Origin: Pseudomonas fluorescens
Lineage (GTDB): Bacteria; Pseudomonadota; Gammaproteobacteria; Pseudomonadales; Pseudomonadaceae
Direction of reading: 5' to 3'
Length of the DNA: 64,000 nucleotides
NCBI RefSeq assembly: GCF_001307275.1
Contig: NZ_CP012831.1
Coordinates: 2,720,501 to 2,784,500, forward strand
Of the stretch, positions 16,401-25,000 are shown piece after piece. The translations under genes and the position numbers were made by a program. The notes under the pieces are model-generated. The model was not told the DNA's origin, made no database searches, and saw nothing but the letters and a program-made list of their open reading frames with translations. The first letter of the stretch is position 1; each line of letters opens with the position of its first letter.

Positions 16401-18393
16401 ACCCAAGCGACCTGCCACATCGTTGCTTCGCGCCGTTTCCGACCTGATCCGTACGCCCAACCAATGGGACGTAGAGATCATGGATCTGGTGCCGTCCGTC
16501 ATCACCCGCCTTCCGAATTGGCCGCAGAACCGCAGTCTGTTGATCATCGATCAAAGGCGCGGGCACCAGGACTGGTCCGTACGCTTTACGCCGGGACAGG
16601 ATGAAGTCGGCTATCCGATGCGCACCCATCCGCTTAGATCGAGCACCGACGTGGTGCTGCTGCGCACGGGTGAAAACCACTACACGTTGATGCTGGACCA
16701 GGATCATGAAGTCTTGTTCCCGGCCGACGGCAATTGCTTCTTCAACGCGGTCGCCCGGGGCCTGAACGAGGGGCCGGTGCAACGAAGATTCACGATGCAG
16801 CGACTGCGCAATGACATTGCCGACTACATCGACCAGCATCCGGAGATGGGGAACTACCTGGTGGCGCAGCCCACTGCGATGCAACAGGCACTGGCTTACA
16901 ACGCCCCGGCGCTGGAAAATTTGTTGGGCGAGTCGGCGGTATTGGACCTGACGCAAATCGTCTTTGGGTCGCCCAATCCCCAGGGTCTGTTTCAACCGGT
17001 CTTGAACCGCCTGAATCAGTATGCCCTGGACATGGGGCGCCGCTACTTGAATCAGGCCGAAGGCGCCAACCTGCCACCGGAGATGCTGCGCCTGATCGGC
17101 AGCTATCTGTCGCCGCGCACGCCCGTTCGCCTGCCATTGAGCAGCACGCCTTTTTACTCGTTGAAAGATCAAGCACTGCGAACCTTCTTCGAGGACACGT
17201 TGTTGGGACCGGTCCTGCACCAGGAGGTCACCGAACTGCTCAACAATGAGTATTTGATGCTGTCCCAGGACGTGCTCCATATCATGCTCGAGTACGGCGT
17301 CCGGGCCCGGGAGCTGACCGATCACCACCCCAAGAACCACCTGGGCTATGTTGAGTACGACCAGGCCTTGCATGGTCACCTCAGCTACGAGCAAATGGAG
17401 GAGCAGCTCAATGGCGCGCTTCTGGTGGAAAGCGACGATCTGGCAAAAGTGAAGACGCGATACGAGCGCGAGACCGGCGATGTCATGGACGACGCTTCGG
17501 ACCTGTTGGATCAGTTTATCTATTACGACCGGGCTGAAGACCTGGTCGATCTGTTGACCGTTGTCCTTGGGCGTTACCCGATCTTGCTGCGGCGGGCCAA
17601 TATCCTGCTGCAGTCTCCGGTGATTGCTTCCAACCTGGGCGGGCTGCTGCCCTTGAATGTCGTTTCGCAATGGATACGCACCCCGGCGTTGTCCGATGCG
17701 CGCCTGCAGGTGATCGCCGAGTATGCCGGCAGCCGGTATCAGGAAGTGGCGAACCGGGGCCGCATTGATATCGATTGGATGCGGCGGTTCAATGACCGGA
17801 ACCTGCGTCGCCTGTTCAATCAGCGCTCGGCATTGTCGAACTTCTTCACCTTTCTTGGCGGTACCCGGTATGTCGAGGACAGTGACATGGCGGCGATCGC
17901 CAGGCTGTTCAGCGTTGCCGGTGGGCCCGTTCCCAATAGCCGGATCGCCATCGTGCTCGATACGCCGGATATAGGGGGCTCTCTACAGAATATGCCCGGT
18001 ATCACGCTCCAGAGCGCCAGGGGCATCTGGGAAGACCTGATGGGGCCGCAGTTCACCGATGAAAACATTCGCTTCGCCCTAGGGCGGGCGGGTTCGCTAA
18101 GTTCCGAGGCGGCGTTTACCCGAGCCTTGATCGACAGCCTGGTCGAGGAAGAAGCCCTGGCGCACCAGTTGATCATGGACGCGTACGTCGTGACCCAAAG
18201 ACAGGCCCAGCACTTTCTCCACAACTTTCAATTCACTAACCATCGTGCCGATCACAGCCGGTTGAACCTGGCTCGCTATGTGAATATCAATGGCGAGATA
18301 CCACAATGGGCATGGCCCTACGCCCGCCCCGGGGTAAGCGACGAAACGCTCGCAGGGTTCCTGGAGCGCAGGAAGCCGTCCAAGCCGAAGTAG
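13441..18393 (+). CDS. Giant DUF6543-type toxin-like protein with a candidate permuted OTU cysteine protease
   Basis: 1650-aa protein of the type labelled 'dermonecrotic toxin domain' (DUF6543) in Pseudomonas; the N-terminal 600 residues fit that family loosely. A hydrophobic pair near 776-800 (RIVMMVVEIVMDLAGLLLIP) may insert in membranes. Around 974-991 lies a basic, NLS-like patch (KR, 13 residues, KRP). Residues about 1040-1150 show OTU deubiquitinase features: DGNCFF with candidate nucleophile C1099, followed by an LRNDIADYIDQHPE helix as in OTU proteases. The HY motif (H1080, ENHYTLML) and its preceding beta-strands (SLLIIDQRR, TDVVLL) come before the cysteine rather than after it, as in a circular permutation. 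The C-terminal 500 residues are mostly helical and unrecognised. No signal peptide is seen; the secretion route is unknown and no immunity gene is obvious. Confidence 0.72.
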   Translation: MATFSKGDPANAVVPQGEPLSAQAKVQLRQLELLDTNQIQLTRLFAGLPTFDGVLGNLLVSLLKAKIPADRFRPSLLADIDPDNCYVNRFTKDQAGGRTLTSSERFTDVLHNGLLSDTAPDFTNGGVGFFTRPDSLEEADSVFARQPDAQMRRALESVFHFPRPTANERVIRQFRDELARFRQGKNRGDTSEATAPSTAEAVLAQLLSQRFLHLFNLYKADRDPAAPLTQAARIQQADDDRLLDLITTHPSQADRNRLLRAPIPHVYAVLLDQGMASPQKWPAAMVIKFTDRQSLFLYSLEHGLQRFRSFQDLVAHVRPSVQGQERTILDISVELSGHVFEVASADLLQSQSAALDRALNAPGNETLAVRVFAQRAEDALGLPMLSLAGPLATRQETLAENRRPGFYKMATFAEQARYRRLEGQVFQAVYALGSDIPTLVQFTRQKIRQYLQRTIHPRLDLDPDRTMIRLSFGDAANPRQSRVSSLTQLMLDNLRPPQYPNAMREVLAVQLVDKHGQRVRHPASGFLITLTGGELAKMASSIDAGGNYEILLREQMNQPRYKAAWQTAYRASLEFKGYEAVLKGDEVFKATVIDEVCDPPKSQKLVAQWLEAVLQAPSAAKRALVGGRRVHVHGLLLGGTVGLQRGTIGNAVTIDGALILSDQSGPDIKGTVGVYFPDSPHGNDLHEFADLSDGVTGLLQEQEWRAYFRSRISTLDQEEIKRALGQHRGRPLIRGYLLNGDVLEELHRAHVNFHSAYADHRSNSNRDIGLQTAARIVMMVVEIVMDLAGLLLIPGFQLLTRAIRTGLLVVKTGGVPTDLATLVFVHRVANTRTTTGFGGVSVNLRGQASFRAITAQQSQAEASIGLPLEEALYRRYAVADTTLIQSLPADAQGFYRPVITDGATGSVTRPVFVRQPDGTVFRVHDNTPIRATEANIVDPVTGVNIRSSGVMRSTVARAPDGEWRAVGFGMGGGKRSQPGSPEAGPSAPKRPATSLLRAVSDLIRTPNQWDVEIMDLVPSVITRLPNWPQNRSLLIIDQRRGHQDWSVRFTPGQDEVGYPMRTHPLRSSTDVVLLRTGENHYTLMLDQDHEVLFPADGNCFFNAVARGLNEGPVQRRFTMQRLRNDIADYIDQHPEMGNYLVAQPTAMQQALAYNAPALENLLGESAVLDLTQIVFGSPNPQGLFQPVLNRLNQYALDMGRRYLNQAEGANLPPEMLRLIGSYLSPRTPVRLPLSSTPFYSLKDQALRTFFEDTLLGPVLHQEVTELLNNEYLMLSQDVLHIMLEYGVRARELTDHHPKNHLGYVEYDQALHGHLSYEQMEEQLNGALLVESDDLAKVKTRYERETGDVMDDASDLLDQFIYYDRAEDLVDLLTVVLGRYPILLRRANILLQSPVIASNLGGLLPLNVVSQWIRTPALSDARLQVIAEYAGSRYQEVANRGRIDIDWMRRFNDRNLRRLFNQRSALSNFFTFLGGTRYVEDSDMAAIARLFSVAGGPVPNSRIAIVLDTPDIGGSLQNMPGITLQSARGIWEDLMGPQFTDENIRFALGRAGSLSSEAAFTRALIDSLVEEEALAHQLIMDAYVVTQRQAQHFLHNFQFTNHRADHSRLNLARYVNINGEIPQWAWPYARPGVSDETLAGFLERRKPSKPK

Positions 18394-18405
18394 CGCGTCC
18401 TGATC

Positions 18406-18439
18406 GATCGCCAGCGCGAAGCGGTTCGCGCTGGCGATC
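18406..18439. terminator. Perfect 15-bp hairpin between convergent genes
   Basis: 18406-18420 pairs perfectly with 18425-18439 around the tetraloop GCGG. It lies between the giant rightward gene and the leftward acetyltransferase gene and probably stops transcription from one or both sides, although no T run follows. Confidence 0.65.
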
Positions 18440-18453
18440 ATCCGTCACTTAGC

Positions 18454-19125
18454 CTATGCGCGGCATTGCGCCAGGCTGCGCACCTGTCCGCCGTCGCGCT
18501 GATTGGCCTCGCTCAACCACTGCTCGAACCCGGCGCCAATGGCCGGCCACTCCGAATCCAGCATCGAATACCACGCGGTGTCGCGGTTCTGGCCCTTGAC
18601 CACCATGTGCTGGCGGAACACACCCTCGAACGTGAACCCCAGCCGCTCGGCGGCGTATTTGGAGCGAGCGTTGCCGTTGTTGCACTTCCACTCCAGCCGG
18701 CGGTAACCCAGGGCGAAAGACTCCTTCGCCAACAGGTAGACCGCCTCGGTGCTTTTCGGCGAGCGCTGCATCGGTGCGCCGAAGGTCACGTGGCCGATCT
18801 CGATACGGCCCTGGGCCGGGACGATGGACATCAGGCTGAGAATGCCCTGCACCTCGCCGCTGGCGCGGTCGATCACGCTGAAGAAATACGGGTCGGTGTT
18901 GGCGGCGTGGTTGTTCAGCCAGGCATCGAACGCGCCGCGATCCTTGAACGGGCCATAGGGCAAGTAATCCCAGAGTTTCGGGTCGGCCCCGGGCCCTTCA
19001 AGGGCTTGCCACAGGCCGTCGGCATGCCGCGCCGGATCGAGTTTTTCCAGGCGGATGAAACGCCCTTCGAGCAACTGCGCAGACGGCGCCGGGACACCTT
19101 TCCAATCAGCGAGTGAAGACGACAT
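18454..19125 (-). CDS. GNAT N-acetyltransferase, RimJ/RimL type
   Basis: 223-aa acetyl-CoA-dependent N-acetyltransferase. The fold is recognisable from GRFIRLEKLDPARHADGLW at the start, the beta-strand pair GEVQGILSLM and GRIEIGHVTFG, and the acetyl-CoA loop region followed by RRLEWKCNNGNARSKYAAERLGFTFEG, a typical RimJ/RimL-like C-terminal half. Substrate is unknown; relatives modify protein N-termini, amino acids or antibiotics. GGAG lies six bases before the ATG. It is the last gene of an apparent leftward cluster with another GNAT gene and a PaiB-like gene. Confidence 0.88.
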   Translation of the reverse strand: MSSSLADWKGVPAPSAQLLEGRFIRLEKLDPARHADGLWQALEGPGADPKLWDYLPYGPFKDRGAFDAWLNNHAANTDPYFFSVIDRASGEVQGILSLMSIVPAQGRIEIGHVTFGAPMQRSPKSTEAVYLLAKESFALGYRRLEWKCNNGNARSKYAAERLGFTFEGVFRQHMVVKGQNRDTAWYSMLDSEWPAIGAGFEQWLSEANQRDGGQVRSLAQCRA

Positions 19126-19135
19126 GGGGTGCTCC

Positions 19136-19582
19136 TTAAAGGGCTTTGCGAAATTGAATGAAGCCTGGGCGCTCGGCGATGCGCTCGTACAGCTGGATCG
19201 CCGTGGCGTTGGTTTCGTGGGTCAACCAGTGCACCTTGCAGCAGCCATCGGCCTTGGCGGTGGTGTAGACGAATTCGATGAGCTGGCGACCCACACCGGT
19301 GCCACGGCTCTGTTCTGTCACCAGCAGGTCTTGCAGGTAGCAGGAGTTCTCGATGCTCCAGTTCGAGCGATGGTAGATGAAATGTACCAGGCCGACTGCC
19401 GTGTCGCCGTTCCAGGCCAGGGCAGCGTGGGTGGGCTCGCGGTCGTCGAGCAAGCGCTGCCAGGTGCTTTGGCTGACCGCGTCCGGCAGCTCGGTGTTGT
19501 AGAAACGCAAGTAGGCCTGCCACAGCGGCAGCCACGCGGCGTGATCGTTGGCGCTGACGCGGCGGATTTCAATCTGGCTCAT
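19136..19582 (-). CDS. GNAT N-acetyltransferase
   Basis: 148-aa single-domain GNAT enzyme. The acetyl-CoA pyrophosphate loop is visible as EQSRGTGVGRQLIEFV (Q/RxxGxG/A pattern), preceded by CYLQDLLV and followed by HWLTHETNATAIQLYERI, the usual order of motifs A and B. The start at 19582 is set by AAGGAG five bases upstream; an in-frame GTG at 19588 lies too close to that site. It overlaps the region between its neighbours tightly (2 bases after the PaiB-like stop, 10 bases before the next GNAT gene), consistent with an operon. Substrate unknown; polyamines or amino acids are typical. Confidence 0.88.
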   Translation of the reverse strand: MSQIEIRRVSANDHAAWLPLWQAYLRFYNTELPDAVSQSTWQRLLDDREPTHAALAWNGDTAVGLVHFIYHRSNWSIENSCYLQDLLVTEQSRGTGVGRQLIEFVYTTAKADGCCKVHWLTHETNATAIQLYERIAERPGFIQFRKAL

Positions 19583-19584
19583 AT

Positions 19585-20226
19585 TCACTCCTTGGACGAT
19601 GGATCAGGCATCAGCCGCGCGAGCGTCTGGTCCTGCGGGTCGGGGCTGGCGGCAAGGCCGTTGCGTACCCCGGCGACATCCGCGGGGCTGCGGTTCTGGC
19701 TGAGCTTGCGCTTGCCTTCCAGGCGCTGGATGGGCAGGGCGAAGCCGACGATGGCCTTGAGCATGCTGTCGATGTACTCGGCGGGTGCATCGTCGATTTT
19801 CCACGGCTGCTCGCGAGCGGTTTCGTGGCGGTCGGTGAGGGCGCCGACCAGGTTGCGCAGGCGCTGCGCGTCGCTGAACACCTCTGCGTTGCCGTAGGCG
19901 TGGACGGCCACGTAGTTCCAGGTCGGCACGACTTTGCCGTGTTCGGCTTTGCTCGGGTAGAAACCCGGGCTGACGTAGGCCTCGGCACCGGCGAATATCA
20001 CCAGGGCCTCGGCGCCGGCTTCCAAGTCGCGCCATTGTGGATTGGCCCGGGCCATGTGCCCGTAAAGGGTGCCGTTCGGCCCCTGTTGCGTGTCCAGCAA
20101 CAACGGCAAATGGCTGGCCTGCACACCGTGTTCACCGTGGGTGACGAGCACGGCCAGGCGGCAATCGCCCATCATCTGGTGCAATTGGGGCAAGTCTTCG
20201 ACGGCAAAGGCTTTGGGGGTGTACAT
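19585..20226 (-). CDS. FMN-binding negative transcriptional regulator, PaiB-like
   Basis: 213-aa protein of the PaiB/flavin-reductase-like split-barrel family. It opens with MYTPKAFAVEDLPQLHQMM, typical of PaiB, and contains GHMARANPQWRD, YVSPGFYP and VVPTWNYVAVHAYG, segments that recur across the family and line the FMN site. In Bacillus, PaiA is a polyamine N-acetyltransferase and PaiB its partner; here the PaiB-like gene is followed directly by two GNAT acetyltransferase genes, which fits that theme. The frame from 20370 is too long; ATG 20226 has AAGGAAA upstream. Divergent from a MocR regulator with about 100 bases between, so that regulator probably controls this operon. Confidence 0.88.
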   Translation of the reverse strand: MYTPKAFAVEDLPQLHQMMGDCRLAVLVTHGEHGVQASHLPLLLDTQQGPNGTLYGHMARANPQWRDLEAGAEALVIFAGAEAYVSPGFYPSKAEHGKVVPTWNYVAVHAYGNAEVFSDAQRLRNLVGALTDRHETAREQPWKIDDAPAEYIDSMLKAIVGFALPIQRLEGKRKLSQNRSPADVAGVRNGLAASPDPQDQTLARLMPDPSSKE

Positions 20227-20326
20227 GATGATTTTCCTTGGCGAATGCGAGCATCCTAGGCAGGCTATTGGTCTGTTGTAAGAGCCACTTCCGGCCAATT
20301 CGATAGGTCCATTCGTGAGGGCTGCC

Positions 20327-21871
20327 ATGCACAACGTCGTGCCGCCACTGTCGTTCAACCCCGCTGGCATTGAGCTGGACCGCCGCCAGGGGCTCAGCCG
20401 CCAGCTTTACCAGGCGTTGCGCACCCGGGTGCTGGACGGACGCCTGGCCAGCGGCACGCGCCTGCCGGCCAGCCGTGACCTGGCGGCGGCCTTGTCGATC
20501 TCGCGCAACAGCGTGGTGCGGGCCTACGACCAGCTCTACGCCGAAGGTTTCATCGAAGGGCGGGTAGGGGACGGTACTTACGTGGCGAAACTGTCCTCGA
20601 CGACCCTGCCGCTGAAAAACATATCCACAAAAGTATCCACAGGGTTTTCAACAGGCTTACCCACAGCCTTATCCACAGATTGGCTCGATTTGCCTGTGGT
20701 TCCATCCAGTAAAGTTATCCACAGCGATGGGTTGAATCGTGTCGAAAACCACCATTTACCCCAGCCGCCTGGTGGCCCGCCGCGAGCATTCAGGGTCGGT
20801 GTGCCGGCGTTCGATCTGTTCCCTTTCGACGTGTGGGCCAAGCTGAACGCGGCTTTCTGGCGCAAACCGGATCTGCAGCAGTTGTGTTATGGCGACCCTC
20901 AAGGGGATGCGCGCTTGCGCGGGCTGATCGCCGCTTACCTGCGCAGCTCCCGGGGGCTGCACTGCACGGCTGAACAAATTGTGATCACCAGTGGCGCACA
21001 GCAGGGCATCAGCCTTTGTGCACAGCTGCTGGTGGACCCGGGTGACGTCGTGGCGGTGGAAAATCCCGGGTATCGAGCGGCCGGGCATGCGTTCGCCGTC
21101 GCCGGTGCCGACGTCAGAGGCGTGCCGGTCGATGGTGATGGCCTGGATTGCACGGCGCTCGGTGGGTTGAGCCATTGCCGGCTGGCCTACGTCACCCCGT
21201 CCCATCAATACCCGACCGGGGTGGTCATGAGCCTGCCCCGGCGCCTGGAACTGCTGGCCTGGGCCGAACGCAACAACGGCTGGATCGTCGAGGACGACTA
21301 CGATGGCGAGTACCGCTACAGCGGCGCGCCCCTGGCGCCCTTGGCGGCATTGGATCGCCAGGGGAGGGTGCTCTACGTCGGTACGTTCGGCAAAGTGGCG
21401 TTCCCGGCCTTGCGCCTGGGCTACCTGGTGCTGCCGCCGGGCCTGGTCAACGCCTTCGCCCGGCGTCGCGCCGTGGACGTACGCCATTCCGAAGTCAGCA
21501 CCCAGGCGGTAATGGCCGAGTTCATGGCCGCCGGGCATTTCCAACGGCACATCCGGCGCATGCGGCGGGCCGCGCTGGTCCGACGAGACGCGCTGCTGGC
21601 GGGTTGGCCCAAAGACATTCCAGGGGTTGGCAGCTTGCCGACCGTCGTGGCCGGGCTGCATGTCACGGTGCCGGTGGACAGCCTCGCCCGGGAACGCGAA
21701 CTGATCGCCCAGGCGACGGCGGCAGGGGTCGAAGTCAATGGTTTGAGCAGCTACTGGTTGCCCAGCACCACCACGCCTATCCACGGCGGGTTGGTGCTGG
21801 GATTCGCCGCGGTCCCGCCCACGGCGATCGCGACCGCGCTGGCGAGCCTAGCCCAAGCCTGGAGGCTCTGA
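20327..21871 (+). CDS. MocR/PdxR-type regulator (GntR winged HTH fused to aminotransferase-like domain)
   Basis: 514-aa PLP-binding transcription factor. The GntR winged HTH spans about residues 20-90 (LASGTRLPASRDLAAALSIS, RNSVVRAYDQLYAEGFIEG). A 50-residue linker follows, then a fold-type I aminotransferase-like domain with the PLP lysine K356 in GTFGKVAFPALRLGY. Such regulators sense PLP or amino compounds. ATG 20327 is preferred over GTG 20315 because GAGGG sits seven bases upstream. It is divergent from the PaiB-like/GNAT operon, its likely target; the intergenic region has two similar sequences, CTATTGGTCT (20265) and CGATAGGTCC (20301), that could be operator half-sites. The linker is encoded by an array of DnaA-box-like 9-mers, listed separately. 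Confidence 0.9.
   Translation: MHNVVPPLSFNPAGIELDRRQGLSRQLYQALRTRVLDGRLASGTRLPASRDLAAALSISRNSVVRAYDQLYAEGFIEGRVGDGTYVAKLSSTTLPLKNISTKVSTGFSTGLPTALSTDWLDLPVVPSSKVIHSDGLNRVENHHLPQPPGGPPRAFRVGVPAFDLFPFDVWAKLNAAFWRKPDLQQLCYGDPQGDARLRGLIAAYLRSSRGLHCTAEQIVITSGAQQGISLCAQLLVDPGDVVAVENPGYRAAGHAFAVAGADVRGVPVDGDGLDCTALGGLSHCRLAYVTPSHQYPTGVVMSLPRRLELLAWAERNNGWIVEDDYDGEYRYSGAPLAPLAALDRQGRVLYVGTFGKVAFPALRLGYLVLPPGLVNAFARRRAVDVRHSEVSTQAVMAEFMAAGHFQRHIRRMRRAALVRRDALLAGWPKDIPGVGSLPTVVAGLHVTVPVDSLARERELIAQATAAGVEVNGLSSYWLPSTTTPIHGGLVLGFAAVPPTAIATALASLAQAWRL
20621..20723 (+). repeat. Phased array of DnaA-box-like 9-mers inside the MocR gene
   Basis: Five 12-base units in a row start at 20621 (ATATCCACA), 20633 (GTATCCACA), 20645 (TTTTCAACA), 20657 (TTACCCACA) and 20669 (TTATCCACA). 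A sixth box, TTATCCACA, begins at 20715. Two copies match the bacterial DnaA box TTATNCACA exactly and three differ by one base. The first five are read in frame as x-Ser/Pro-Thr-x tetrapeptides; the sixth lies in another frame (VIHS), so selection for the DNA sequence itself is possible. All are in the same orientation. Confidence 0.75.
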
Positions 21872-21923
21872 CGCCCCGTGTGCATGACCGTAATACGGTT
21901 CACTTAAGGCAATCGACAAACCC

Positions 21924-22056
21924 GTGGCGAGGGAGCTTGCTCTCGCTGGGCCGCGAAGCGGCCCCAAAACCTGCCAAATGCGCAGCATCAGACACACCGC
22001 ACCCGCCGGTTTACGACTGCTTCGCAGCCGAGCGGGAGCAAGCTCCCTCGCCACAG
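21924..22056. repeat. REP pair, GTGGCGAGGGAGC family
   Basis: Two inverted arms of the second REP family, with GCTGGGCCGCGAAGCGGCCC on the left and a TGCTTCGCAGCCGAGCGGGAG segment on the right, between the MocR gene and the 3' end of the second giant gene. Confidence 0.85.
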
Positions 22057-22090
22057 GTCCATCATTTTTCTTAAATGAACCGCATTGGGT

Positions 22091-25000
22091 TCATGAGCGG
22101 GCTTTTTGAAAGAACACCTCCTTGGCCTGGTCCACGGCAATTTCGCTGCGATAACGGTCGACCAGCTGGCGCTGGCTGAGGGTTTGTGTGGCATCGGCGG
22201 CAGTGGCTTCTCGGCTGGCTTGCTCAATGGTTTTCAAGCGCGCCGAAAGGAACGCATAGGCGGGCACCCAGTTCGTCGAATAGCGGAAATCGGCAAACCA
22301 GAGGGTCTCACCGCTTTTCACGTCCCTGATCTCATACCGGTCAAGGTAGCCGTAGGGCGGAGTCTTGATGCGCTGCCGGCTCTTTTGTTTGGTAATGGAA
22401 ATCTGGTTCCGGCTTTTAAGCCACAGGATGCTGCTCATGGTCGGCGGGCGTTGCTTGATGACATTCAACACGGTGTCGAACCCCAGGACATACAACGCGC
22501 TCGCTTCCCGCTGAAGCTGCGCGCGCAGGGTCTCGGCCGAGCGCCGCTGTGCTTCTGGCAGCTCGAAGGTTTCATTCGAAGCCACACCTTGCGCCTGGTC
22601 GAGGGCCTTTTGGATGGCCGCGCTGATTTTCTCCATCCTGCCGGCATGGGCATTGAGGATCATCCCGATCCCGGCAGGTGTATGGCTGGGCTGTTTGACG
22701 GTGGCTTGCATCTGCGCCTTGAACGCCGTCAGGCCGTTGATCAGGTCCTGGCCCTTGGTGACGCTGACGTCCAGGGGCGGGACGGCGGGCGGCGTCGCGT
22801 CGGGTTTGACATGAGGGATCCACTCGCCGGTTTCTTTGCGGTGGAACGTAATGATGATCTCCCCGGAAAACGGGTTCTTCACATCGACCCAATCGGTTTC
22901 CTCCATCAACCGAGACAGGCGCGGCTCGCCGCTGACCAGGCCCCAGAAGCGCGCCCGGATGAATTTTTTCCTCGGCCGAGGGCGTTGCACGTAAGGGGAG
23001 CCGGCGCTGCGCTGGTCCCTGCGTTCTTCGAGGGCCGCCGCCAAGTGCCGCATCGTCGATTGTTCAAGCGTGCCAATCCCCTTGCGCAGGCGGGCGAGCT
23101 GGGGCGCACGCACGCTGCCCTTGTACTCGTTGCCCAGGTAGTTGAGATGTTCGTCGATGGCGGCGAACTGTTCGGCCAGGCTGCCGAAGGCGTCGATGCG
23201 CTCATCGAGCCGGATCACGCTGCGTTCATCGATCGCGTCGCGCAGGCTCTGGTAGGCGACCGTGGCGTTGTCCACGATCTGGTTGATCGCTTCCCAGCCT
23301 TCGGGCATCGACTCGACGCTGTCGAGTGTCAGGCACAAGTGACGGAACATATCGAGCTTGATCAGGCGCAGGTCGGCGCCGGTGTAGAGCGGCATCTTCT
23401 TGCGATGCCGTCGGATGAATTCGAAACCTTCGTAGCCAAGGCTCTTCAGTTCGGTGAAGCGCGTCTCCATGTAGTCCAGGCGTTCGGTCATGTCGTCGCC
23501 GACGCTGATCATGCTTTCGGCCGCGTCGATGTGCGCTTGCTCCAGCACCTTGATCCCAGAGGTGATCATGCCCTTGGCTTTGTCCATGGCCGGGGCGAAC
23601 CGATCCTCCAGGGCTTCCATCTCGGCAAAGGTGAAGTTGATCTGCGCATTCAGGTAACCGAGCCGAGTGCGGGGGTAGTCGGGCCTGGACTGGAAGAGCG
23701 GCCATTCCAACAGCAGCGCCAGTGCCTGCTCGTAGTTTTCCCGCTGCGTCTTCAGTGCCGCGACATAGGCGTCGCGTTTCACCTCCTTGGCAGCGCCCGA
23801 GGCCACGTCCATTTCCACCGCTTGCATGGTCAACAGTTTCTGGTTCTGCGGTTTCTTCGCTTCGAATTGATTGAGCGAGGCAAGCAGATCGATCCGGCGC
23901 CGCTGCGCATCGGCGATGACTTTTTGCCGGATGCCCTTGGACCCGCTGCCACGTACGCGCAGGCGCGTGTCGATGTGCCATTTGCCGTGGGTGTCACTCA
24001 TCAGCGGAGGGCCTTCACGCGTGGGATCCTTTGCGTCGACGATAGAAACCAGCTCGCCTTCGACCTGCACCTTGAACCACTTGCCGGCCATTTTTGCGTG
24101 CCAGACGCCGTCCTTTTCGTAGAGCCCCTTGAGGGCCCCCCAGGTTCGGAACTGTCCGGGGTCTTCGGGTTCGGCGATGCTGAAGGTGTCGAGAAACCGG
24201 GCGCTTTCTTTCGATTTGCCCATCAAGGCACCGCTGGAGCGAATGGCTTCGTAGTGTTCGGTCGGCAGCGAAGCGCCGGGAAGCGGTGGGAGTCGCTCGA
24301 TCACCAGCTCATGGGGGGGCTTGGGCAGGCTTTCCAGTTCCCTTACTTCTTGCGAGGCCTGGAGCCGGTGGGGGCTCCTGGCTGACCTGGCGCGATCGAT
24401 GGCATGGGTGATGATCGCCAGCGCAACGTTCAGCAGCAGGTCGGTGAACGCCTCCCACTTGGCCGGTTTGTCGGCGCCTTCCTTGCCCTGCGTGAGCTTG
24501 TCGATGTCGTCCAGGATCTGCCAGAGCCAGCCGGCCGTGCCTACGGCGGTGCCGAGGTACGGCAGGGCCAGGTTGAACAGCAGCCAGCCTGCCCGTTTGA
24601 AGGTCTCCCAGCGGTTTTCCCGATTGGACACCGATTGACGATCGGCCAGTTCGACCAAGGCGTTGGCATTGGCCTTGAACAGCTGCGGCAAGAAATTCGC
24701 CCCCAGGGTCTTGTCGGTCAAACTGACAGGACCGCTGTTGGCCAAGGAACTCAACGGATCGACCACGAATGCCACGATGCTCCAGGGGGAGGGCAGCAGG
24801 TCCGGGAAGACAAACCGGCCGTAATCGTCCCGTACCCCATCGGGCAACCAGGCCAGTACCGACTGGCGTAACGACGGGGTTTGCCTGATGGCGTACAGCA
24901 GGTTGCTGAAGGAGGGGTACTGGCTCAACTGTGGTTCCAGCAGGGGCCGATACAACAGGCAGGGCCCGGCGCTGGAATCCTCGGGGCCGATGATGAACAT

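Noticed and set aside
15985..17670. 561-codon leftward frame opposite the first giant gene
   Set aside because: Antisense shadow of the OTU-containing gene; no domain and no initiation signal.
20621..20680. 12-base tandem repeat as a CRISPR-like or simple satellite repeat
   Set aside because: Units are only 12 bases and lie inside a conserved regulator gene; there are no spacers or cas genes. The DnaA-box reading explains the conserved core better.
22106..24385. 759-codon rightward frame opposite the second giant gene
   Set aside because: Composition and repetitive 'GFG/RHRQ' style are those of an antisense shadow; the leftward frame carries the family motifs.
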